In this document: positions 1 through 5,092 of the stretch, one piece after another
How positions within the stretch are numbered: the stretch's first letter is position 1
Layout: every line of letters starts with the position of its first letter
NCBI GenBank assembly: GCA_000434535.1
Contig: FR878654.1
Coordinates: 4,296 to 9,387 of the forward strand
Length of the DNA: 5,092 nt
Origin: Collinsella sp. CAG:166
GTDB lineage: Bacteria; Actinomycetota; Coriobacteriia; Coriobacteriales; Coriobacteriaceae
Direction: 5' to 3'
The notes under the pieces: model-generated
Database searches by the model: none
What the model saw: only the letters and a program-made list of their open reading frames with translations
What the model was told of the DNA's origin: nothing
Program-made: the position numbers and the translations under genes

Positions 1-159
1 CCGCCGGCCCCACACGCCGACCTCAGCGATGCCGAGCGCACCGAGATTGAACGCCAAGTGGCGCCCATCGAAGACCAAAAACTGCGCGAGGCCCTCGAGA
101 ACGCCATGAGAGCCAGTGCCGAGTGGGCCAAGGGCGTGCAAAGCAAAAAAGAGCCTTAA
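1..159 (+). CDS. C-terminal end of a DUF721 (DciA-like) protein, 5' truncated by window edge
   Basis: An open frame runs from the first base to a TAA at 157-159 and gives 52 residues, beginning PPAPHADLSDAERTEIERQV and ending KGVQSKKEP. The pattern seen is a short acidic linker, then a helical stretch (S-x-A-E-R-x-E-I-E-x-x-V-x-x-I-E-D-x-x-L-R-E-A-L) and a basic tail. This resembles the C-terminal end of DUF721 proteins, the family that includes the DciA helicase-loading factor. Gene order supports it: in many Actinobacteria a DUF721 gene (Rv0004 in Mycobacterium tuberculosis) lies directly between recF and gyrB. The role would be cytoplasmic, in or near replication initiation, but the core domain lies outside the window, so function is inferred from the tail and synteny only. 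The gene ends 27 bases before a strong terminator, so it probably closes the upstream operon. Confidence 0.6.
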   Translation, partial: PPAPHADLSDAERTEIERQVAPIEDQKLREALENAMRASAEWAKGVQSKKEP

Positions 160-185
160 ATCGCATCTGGTGGCCTTGTAGAGCC

Positions 186-215
186 AAATACCCTCGTTCC
201 CGAGGGTATTTTTTT
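186..215 (+). terminator. Rho-independent terminator between the DUF721-like gene and gyrB
   Basis: A perfect 11-bp inverted repeat is visible: AAATACCCTCG (186-196), loop TTCC (197-200), CGAGGGTATTT (201-211). The last Ts of the stem continue into an uninterrupted run of seven T residues (209-215). A stable stem, four-base loop and U-tract are the standard intrinsic terminator layout. It lies 27 bases after the upstream stop codon and about 50 bases before the gyrB start, so it should end the upstream transcript and make gyrBA depend on its own promoter. Confidence 0.92.
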
Positions 216-225
216 ACGATAAACT
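197..225 (+). promoter_or_regulatory. Weak candidate sigma70-type promoter for gyrBA
   Basis: Because the terminator separates gyrB from upstream transcription, a promoter is expected in or just before 212-250. The best pair I can see is TTCCCG (197-202, 3 of 6 matches to TTGACA) and TAAACT (220-225, 4 of 6 matches to TATAAT) with a 17-base spacer, predicting a start near 232 and a leader of about 33 bases. An overlapping alternative -10 is TACGAT (215-220). The match is poor and overlaps the terminator, so the exact position is uncertain. Gyrase promoters in other bacteria are often induced by DNA relaxation, but nothing here shows that directly. Confidence 0.22.
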
Positions 226-253
226 AGTAAGGCTGTACACATTTTCTTGACTG

Positions 254-260
254 AAGGAGG
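254..260 (+). promoter_or_regulatory. Ribosome binding site of gyrB (decides the start codon)
   Basis: AAGGAGG at 254-260 is a near-perfect match to the anti-Shine-Dalgarno and lies four bases before GTG at 265. It rules out the upstream in-frame TTG at 247, because that start would place this site inside the coding sequence. An out-of-frame GTG at 263 overlaps the chosen start (GTGTG), but it opens only a 62-codon frame with no gyrase similarity. Confidence 0.85.
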
Positions 261-264
261 ACGT

Positions 265-2295
265 GTGGCAAACGAAAACGATTACGATGGCGGCGAGATT
301 AAGATTCTCGAAGGTCTCGAGGCCGTTCGTAAGCGCCCGGGCATGTATATCGGCTCGACGAGCGCCAGCGGTCTGCATCACCTGGTGTGGGAGATCGTTG
401 ACAACTCCGTCGACGAGGCCATGGCCGGTTTCTGCACCGAGATCCAGGTGACGGTCCACGCCGACAACTCCATCACGGTCGTCGACAACGGGCGCGGTAT
501 CCCCGTCGACGAGCATCCTGTTAAAAAGATCCCGACGCTCGAGGTCGTCATGACGATTTTGCACGCCGGCGGTAAGTTCGATAATTCGGCCTATAAGGTC
601 TCGGGCGGCCTGCACGGCGTTGGCATCTCCGTCGTCAACGCACTGTCCAAGCGCGTGGTCGTTCAGGTTCGTCGCGACGGCAACACCTACGAGATGGAGT
701 TCTCGCGCGGCAAGACCGTCAAGAAGATGGAGGTCGTGGGCACCTCGGATTCGACGGGCACCACCGTCACCTTCTGGCCCGACGACGAGATCTTCGAGAC
801 CTGCATTTACGATTTCGATACGCTGCACAACCGTCTGCAGGAGACGGCGTTCCTCAATAAGAACCTCAAAATCGTGCTGACTGACGAGCGCGAGTCTACT
901 CCCCACGTGGAGGAGTTTTGCTACGAGGGCGGCATCATCGACTTCGTCAAGTTCCTTAACGAGGGCAAGGACGTCCCCGAGGCCTTTAAGGAGCCTATCT
1001 ACATCGAGGGCAAATCGGACCCGGACGCACCTGTGGCCAAGATGGGCGAGGTTGAGGTTTCCCTGCAGTGGAATAGCGGCTACGGCGAGAACGTCATGTC
1101 GTTTGCCAACGACATCTACACCCCCGAGGGCGGCATGCACCTTGAGGGCTTCCGCACCGCGCTCACCCGCGTGATCAACGACTATGCGCGCAAGCAGAAC
1201 CTGCTCAAGGAAAAAGACGCCAATCTGACCGGCGACGATGTGCGCGAGGGCCTTTCGGCCGTTATCTCGGTCAAGCTGCCCGATCCGCAGTTTGAGGGCC
1301 AGACCAAGGCCAAGCTCGGCAGCTCCTATATGCGCGCGCTGACGCTCAAGATCGTGACCGACGGCCTCGCCGATTACTTGGAGGAGCATCCCAAGCCCGC
1401 CCGCGAGATCGTCAAGAAGGCGCAACAGGCCTGCAAGGCGCGCAACGCCGCCCGCAAGGCGCGCGAAGCGACCCGCCGCAAGAGCCTGCTCGAGACGGCG
1501 TCCCTGCCCGGTAAGCTCGCCGACTGCTCGGTGCGCGATGCCGAGCTGACCGAGCTCTTCATCGTAGAGGGCGACTCGGCAGGCGGTTCGGCCAAGGACG
1601 GCCGTCGCCGAGACATCCAGGCGATTCTGCCCCTGCGCGGCAAGATTTTGAACGTCGAACGCGTTGGTGACCATCGCGCGTTCTCGAGTGACACCATCCA
1701 GTCGCTGATTACCGCGATCGGCTGCGGCGTCACGACGAGTGCCGGCGACGGCGGCGACTTCGATATCACCAAGGCGCGCTACCACAAGATCATCATCATG
1801 ACCGATGCAGACGTCGACGGTGCACATATCCGAATCCTGCTGCTGACGTTCTTCTACAAGTACATGCGTCCGCTGATCGATGCCGGCTACGTCTATGTCG
1901 CCTGCCCGCCCATCTTTGGCATTAAGGTGCGCAACAAGATTCACTACGTGTATCCCAACGGCCGCCAGCCCGAAGACGAGATCCTGCGCGACACCATCCA
2001 GAGCCTGGGCCTGAACCCCGACGATAACGACGAGGACGGCAAGGCCAAGGACGGCAAGATCACCAAAAAGCGCAAGGGCTATACCGTCCAGCGCTACAAG
2101 GGTCTGGGCGAGATGGACCCCAAGCAGCTTGCCTCGACGACGATGGACCCCAAGACCCGCATCCTGCAGCGTGTGTCGATCGAGGACGCCGTGGTGGCGG
2201 ACCGCGCCGTGCGCGAGCTGATGGGTTCCGAGGTCGGCTATCGCCGCGAATACATTGAAAAACACGCACATGATGCACGATTCCTTGATGCTTAA
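265..2295 (+). CDS. gyrB: DNA gyrase subunit B (ATPase and Toprim subunit)
   Basis: GyrB hydrolyses ATP and supplies the Mg-binding Toprim domain of gyrase, which introduces negative supercoils as a cytoplasmic A2B2 complex. From GTG 265 it is 676 aa, the short form lacking the ~170-residue insert of E. coli GyrB. Visible in order: GHKL ATPase domain (about 11-230) with catalytic-base Glu43 and Mg ligand Asn47 in WEIVDNSVDEA, adenine-binding Asp74 in DNGRGIP (74-80), and the ATP-lid motif GGLHGVG (114-120); transducer domain with the QTK loop (346-348, Lys348 contacting the gamma phosphate); Toprim domain with EGDSAGGSA (435-443), PLRGK (456-460) and metal-binding DADVD (514-518); tail with QRYKGLGEMDP (609-619) and TTMDP (625-629). 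Residues equivalent to E. coli Asp426 and Lys447 are Asp437 and Arg458, and Arg occurs naturally there in other Actinobacteria. A charged stretch (585-604) precedes the tail. The neighbouring gyrA with a GyrA-box makes gyrase, not topoisomerase IV, the assignment. The frame is intact. Confidence 0.98.
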   Translation: MANENDYDGGEIKILEGLEAVRKRPGMYIGSTSASGLHHLVWEIVDNSVDEAMAGFCTEIQVTVHADNSITVVDNGRGIPVDEHPVKKIPTLEVVMTILHAGGKFDNSAYKVSGGLHGVGISVVNALSKRVVVQVRRDGNTYEMEFSRGKTVKKMEVVGTSDSTGTTVTFWPDDEIFETCIYDFDTLHNRLQETAFLNKNLKIVLTDERESTPHVEEFCYEGGIIDFVKFLNEGKDVPEAFKEPIYIEGKSDPDAPVAKMGEVEVSLQWNSGYGENVMSFANDIYTPEGGMHLEGFRTALTRVINDYARKQNLLKEKDANLTGDDVREGLSAVISVKLPDPQFEGQTKAKLGSSYMRALTLKIVTDGLADYLEEHPKPAREIVKKAQQACKARNAARKAREATRRKSLLETASLPGKLADCSVRDAELTELFIVEGDSAGGSAKDGRRRDIQAILPLRGKILNVERVGDHRAFSSDTIQSLITAIGCGVTTSAGDGGDFDITKARYHKIIIMTDADVDGAHIRILLLTFFYKYMRPLIDAGYVYVACPPIFGIKVRNKIHYVYPNGRQPEDEILRDTIQSLGLNPDDNDEDGKAKDGKITKKRKGYTVQRYKGLGEMDPKQLASTTMDPKTRILQRVSIEDAVVADRAVRELMGSEVGYRREYIEKHAHDARFLDA

Positions 2296-2296
2296 G

Positions 2297-2303
2297 AGGA
2301 GGT
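2297..2303 (+). promoter_or_regulatory. Ribosome binding site of gyrA in the gyrB-gyrA gap
   Basis: AGGAGGT at 2297-2303 sits two bases after the gyrB stop (TAA, 2293-2295) and three bases before the GTG at 2307. It fixes the gyrA start and therefore confirms that the long acidic N-terminal extension is translated. The 11-base gap has room for no separate promoter, which supports a gyrBA operon. Both genes use GTG followed by GCA (Ala). Confidence 0.85.
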
Positions 2304-2306
2304 AAC

Positions 2307-5045
2307 GTGGCAGACGATATCAACAACAACGAGGGTATGGACGAGGCCGGCGACGCTGGTATGCCCGACGATCTGAAGCGCCTGCTTGCCCGTGCTGAGC
2401 AGGACGAGGACGGCGACCCGGACGCCTATAACCCCGATGCCGATGATGATGAGGAAGAAGACGACGCCGAGCTCGAGGAGAGCTTTGGCGAAGTCGACCG
2501 TGGTGCCTCGGCCGGCGAGGATATCAACGGCGGTCAGCTCCAGATTTCGGAGTTCGGTCGCGAGATGAAGCAGTCGTTCATCGAGTATTCGATGTCGGTT
2601 ATCACGGCGCGCGCCCTGCCGGACGTGCGCGACGGCTTAAAGCCGGTGCACCGCCGCATTCTGTACGCGATGAACGAGAGCGGCATCTACCCTAACCGCC
2701 CACACAAGAAGTCAGCCTGGACGGTCGGCGAAGTTATCGGTAAGTACCACCCGCATGGCGACTTCGCGGTCTATGAGGCCATGGTCCGCCTGGCGCAGTG
2801 GTTCTCCATGCGCACGCCGCTCATCGACGGTCACGGCAACTTCGGCAACATCGACGGCGACGGCGCGGCAGCCATGCGTTACACCGAGAGCCGCCTGGCC
2901 AAGCCCGCCATGGAACTGCTGCGTGACTTGCAGAAGGATACCGTCGACTGGCAGCCCAACTACGACGAATCGCTCGCCGAGCCCGTGGCGCTGCCTGCGC
3001 GCTTCCCCAACCTGCTGGTCAACGGCAGCCAGGGCATCGCCGTCGGCATGGCCACCAACATCGCCCCGCATAACCTCACCGAGGCGATCGAGGCCACCTG
3101 CTACCTGATCGACAACCCCGACGCCACCGTCGACGAGCTCATGCAGATCATGCCCGGTCCGGACTTCCCCACCGGCGCCATCATCATGGGCAGCGCCGGC
3201 ATTAAGCAGAGCTACGAGACCGGCCGCGGCTCCATTACCGTGCGTGCCAAGGCACACGTGGAGTCCACCAAGACCGGTCGCAGCCGCCTGGTCTTTACCG
3301 AGATTCCCTACATGGTCAACAAAGGCACCCTGCAGGAGAAGATCGCCCAGCTCGTCAACGACAAGCGCATCGAGGGCATCTCGGATATGCGCGATGAGTC
3401 CAACCAGAAGGGCATCCGTCTGGTCATCGAGCTCAAGAAAGGCGTCATTCCGCAGGTCGTGCTCAACAACCTGTATAAGTACACCTCGCTGCAGACGACC
3501 TTTGGCGCCAACAACCTGGCGCTCGTCAACGGCGTTCCCAAATGCCTGAGCCTGCGCGAGATGCTGCAGCACTACATTGACCACCAGGTCGACGTAGTCA
3601 CCCGCCGCACCCGCTTCGACCTTAAAAAGGCCCAGGCCCGCGCGCATATCCTTGAGGGCTACTTGATGGCCCTCGACCATATCGACGAGGTCATCAGCAT
3701 CATCCGCTCCTCGCAGACCGACTCCGAAGCCAGCAGCCGCTTGATCGAGCGCTTTGGCTTTACGCCCGAGCAGACCACGGCCATCCTCGAGATGAAGCTG
3801 CGCCGCCTGACCGGCCTGGAGCGCGACAAGATCCAAGAAGAGTTGGACGGCCTGCGCCGCGCCATCGCCTACTACGAGGACCTGCTGGCGCATGAGGAGA
3901 AGATCCTGGGCGTCATCAAGGAAGAGATGCGCGAGATCTCCAAGAAGTTCGGCGACAAGCGCCGCACTGAGATCAGCCAGGTTGAGAAGGACCTGGATGT
4001 CGAGGACCTCATCGCCGACGAGGACATGGTCGTGACCATCACCCACACCGGCTATGTCAAGCGCATTCCGGTGGCCGCCTACCGTGCCCAGAAACGCGGT
4101 GGCAAGGGTGTGTCAGGCGTCAACCTCAAAGAGGACGATGTTATCGACGAGATGTTCATCGCGTCCACGCACGAGTACGTGCTGTTCTTCTCGAGCAAGG
4201 GCAAGGTCTATCGCCTGAAGGTGCACGAGCTGCCGGTGGGTACGCGCCAGGCGCGCGGTACCGCGATCGTCAACCTGCTGCCCTTCGAGGAGGGCGAGAA
4301 GATCGCGAGCGTCATCAGCTGCCGCGAGTTCCCTGCCGACGAGTACCTGATGTTTGCCACCAAGAGCGGCATGGTCAAGAAGACCGTGATGAGCGCTTAC
4401 GATCGTAGCCGCCGTGATGGCCTGATCGCTATCAACCTGCGTGACGACGACGCACTGCTGAACGTGCGCCGCGTGCGCGAGGGCGACAAGATTATCCTGG
4501 CCACCACTGCGGGCAAGGCGATCATGTTCTCCGAGGAGCAGGTGCGCGCTACCGGCCGCGATACCAGCGGCGTTCGCGGTATCGGTATGAAGGACGGCGT
4601 GAGCGTTCTGGGCATGGAAGTCACTAACGGCAACGGTGATCTGTTCGTCATCACCGAGCGCGGCTACGGCAAGCGCACGCCGGTTGCGGACTACCCGGAG
4701 CAGAATCGCGGCGGCCAGGGCGTCTACACCATCCAAATGACCGAGCGTAAGGGTAACCTCGCGGCCATGAAGACGGTGGGCCCGCAGCACGAGCTGTTCA
4801 TCGTGACGGAGGGCGCGACGGTCATTCGCGTCAAGACCGACGAGATTAGCCAGACTGGCCGCGCCACCCAGGGCGTCAAGATGATGACCGTCGACGACAA
4901 CGACCGCATCTGCGCCGTAGCCCGCATGACGGCCGCCAAAGAGAAGCCCGAAGGTGAAACCACGGAAAACTGCTCTGCCCCCGAAGAAACCCCTGTCGAT
5001 CTAGGCGACGGCAACGACATGCCAGAAGATCTCCTAGACGAGTAA
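2307..5045 (+). CDS. gyrA: DNA gyrase subunit A (DNA breakage-reunion and wrapping subunit)
   Basis: GyrA cuts and rejoins DNA through a tyrosine and wraps DNA to direct negative supercoiling. It is 912 aa, against about 820-880 for most GyrAs. In order: an acidic extension (1-76, about 30 Asp/Glu against 4 Lys/Arg); the winged-helix/QRDR region with RALPDVRDGLKPVHRR (102-117), GKYHPHGD (145-152) and catalytic Arg191-Tyr192 in AAMRYTE; the tower with DNA-intercalating Ile244 in GIAVGMATN; a coiled-coil and exit gate (about 435-565) with LRRLTGLERDKI (498-509); and a six-blade beta-pinwheel (about 570-872). The blade-1 GyrA-box is QKRGGKG (595-601), and related loops lie near 646, 698, 747, 799 and 848. 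This box separates GyrA from ParC. The tail (877-912) is acidic. Numbering runs 70 ahead of E. coli, so Phe153 and Glu157 equal Ser83 and Asp87; Phe153 is a residue linked to quinolone resistance. The frame is intact, cotranscribed with gyrB. Confidence 0.98.
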   Translation: MADDINNNEGMDEAGDAGMPDDLKRLLARAEQDEDGDPDAYNPDADDDEEEDDAELEESFGEVDRGASAGEDINGGQLQISEFGREMKQSFIEYSMSVITARALPDVRDGLKPVHRRILYAMNESGIYPNRPHKKSAWTVGEVIGKYHPHGDFAVYEAMVRLAQWFSMRTPLIDGHGNFGNIDGDGAAAMRYTESRLAKPAMELLRDLQKDTVDWQPNYDESLAEPVALPARFPNLLVNGSQGIAVGMATNIAPHNLTEAIEATCYLIDNPDATVDELMQIMPGPDFPTGAIIMGSAGIKQSYETGRGSITVRAKAHVESTKTGRSRLVFTEIPYMVNKGTLQEKIAQLVNDKRIEGISDMRDESNQKGIRLVIELKKGVIPQVVLNNLYKYTSLQTTFGANNLALVNGVPKCLSLREMLQHYIDHQVDVVTRRTRFDLKKAQARAHILEGYLMALDHIDEVISIIRSSQTDSEASSRLIERFGFTPEQTTAILEMKLRRLTGLERDKIQEELDGLRRAIAYYEDLLAHEEKILGVIKEEMREISKKFGDKRRTEISQVEKDLDVEDLIADEDMVVTITHTGYVKRIPVAAYRAQKRGGKGVSGVNLKEDDVIDEMFIASTHEYVLFFSSKGKVYRLKVHELPVGTRQARGTAIVNLLPFEEGEKIASVISCREFPADEYLMFATKSGMVKKTVMSAYDRSRRDGLIAINLRDDDALLNVRRVREGDKIILATTAGKAIMFSEEQVRATGRDTSGVRGIGMKDGVSVLGMEVTNGNGDLFVITERGYGKRTPVADYPEQNRGGQGVYTIQMTERKGNLAAMKTVGPQHELFIVTEGATVIRVKTDEISQTGRATQGVKMMTVDDNDRICAVARMTAAKEKPEGETTENCSAPEETPVDLGDGNDMPEDLLDE

Positions 5046-5092
5046 GAGGCCCTAGCTGGTAAAAAATATCAGACCCCATATATCGGCGGTCG
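5046..5092. other. Short 3' flank of gyrA with no recognised feature
   Basis: These 47 bases hold no open frame worth naming and no strong terminator. A small A-rich-loop hairpin (5056-5072, six pairs including one G-T) lacks a following T-run. The sequence becomes A/T-rich (5061-5069, 5078-5083), as is usual for an intergenic region, but any terminator, tRNA or promoter beyond gyrA would lie outside the window. Confidence 0.5.

Noticed and set aside
234..239. TGTACA palindrome in the gyrB leader as an operator
   Set aside because: It is a single six-base palindrome with no symmetrical flanks or second copy, which is expected by chance.
247..252. TTGACT as a -35 promoter box
   Set aside because: It overlaps the gyrB ribosome binding region, so a promoter here would start transcription inside the gene; no -10 match follows at 16-18 bases.
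247..264. TTG at 247 as an alternative gyrB start adding six residues (MTEGGR)
   Set aside because: It would put the perfect Shine-Dalgarno (254-260) inside the gene and has no good site of its own. GTG at 265 has ideal spacing.
214..2271. Very long minus-strand open frame (685 codons) antisense to almost all of gyrB
   Set aside because: It is in exact codon register with gyrB, so its stops need sense TTA, CTA or TCA codons, which are rare in this GC-rich gene. The translation is low-complexity in Ala, Val, Leu, Gly, Asp and His, with no domain I recognise.
2446..2490. GAT/GAG/GAC-rich stretch in gyrA as a DNA repeat or frameshifted insertion
   Set aside because: There is no regular repeat unit; it is simply coding for acidic residues in an unbroken frame with codon use like the rest of the gene.
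2712..4046. 444-codon minus-strand open frame antisense to gyrA
   Set aside because: Same cause: it is in codon register with gyrA, has the same biased composition and no recognisable motif or convincing ribosome binding site. The 4113-4790 minus-strand frame is rejected for the same reason.
5056..5072. Hairpin CTGGTA-AAAAA-TATCAG after gyrA as a terminator
   Set aside because: The stem is only six pairs with one G-T wobble, A/T-rich, and is not followed by a T-run on the + strand.

Overview
The window is a conserved chromosomal housekeeping locus: the tail of a small upstream gene followed by gyrB and gyrA, the two subunits of DNA gyrase, all on the + strand. The sequence is GC-rich with strong preference for G/C at third codon positions. 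The GyrB and GyrA proteins look actinobacterial, and from memory of homologues they most resemble the Coriobacteriia (Collinsella or a close relative). This placement is a judgement from sequence, not a database result.

Layout: positions 1-159 hold the last 52 codons of a gene that fits the C-terminus of a DUF721 (DciA-like) protein. That family sits between recF and gyrB in the actinobacterial order dnaA-dnaN-recF-DUF721-gyrB-gyrA, so the window probably lies near the replication origin. Positions 160-264 are intergenic, with a textbook intrinsic terminator (186-215) and a short gyrB leader ending in a strong Shine-Dalgarno. gyrB (265-2295, 676 aa) and gyrA (2307-5045, 912 aa) are separated by 11 bases that contain the gyrA ribosome binding site, so they are almost certainly one operon. 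The last 47 bases contain no gene or clear terminator.

Together GyrB (ATPase and Toprim) and GyrA (DNA cleavage, coiled coil and DNA-wrapping pinwheel) form the A2B2 enzyme that introduces negative supercoils using ATP. All catalytic motifs are present and both genes look intact.

I found no previously undescribed system. The points of most interest are in GyrA: a phenylalanine at the position equivalent to E. coli Ser83 in the quinolone resistance-determining region, an unusually long acidic N-terminal extension of about 70 residues, and a second GyrA-box-like motif in the C-terminal domain.
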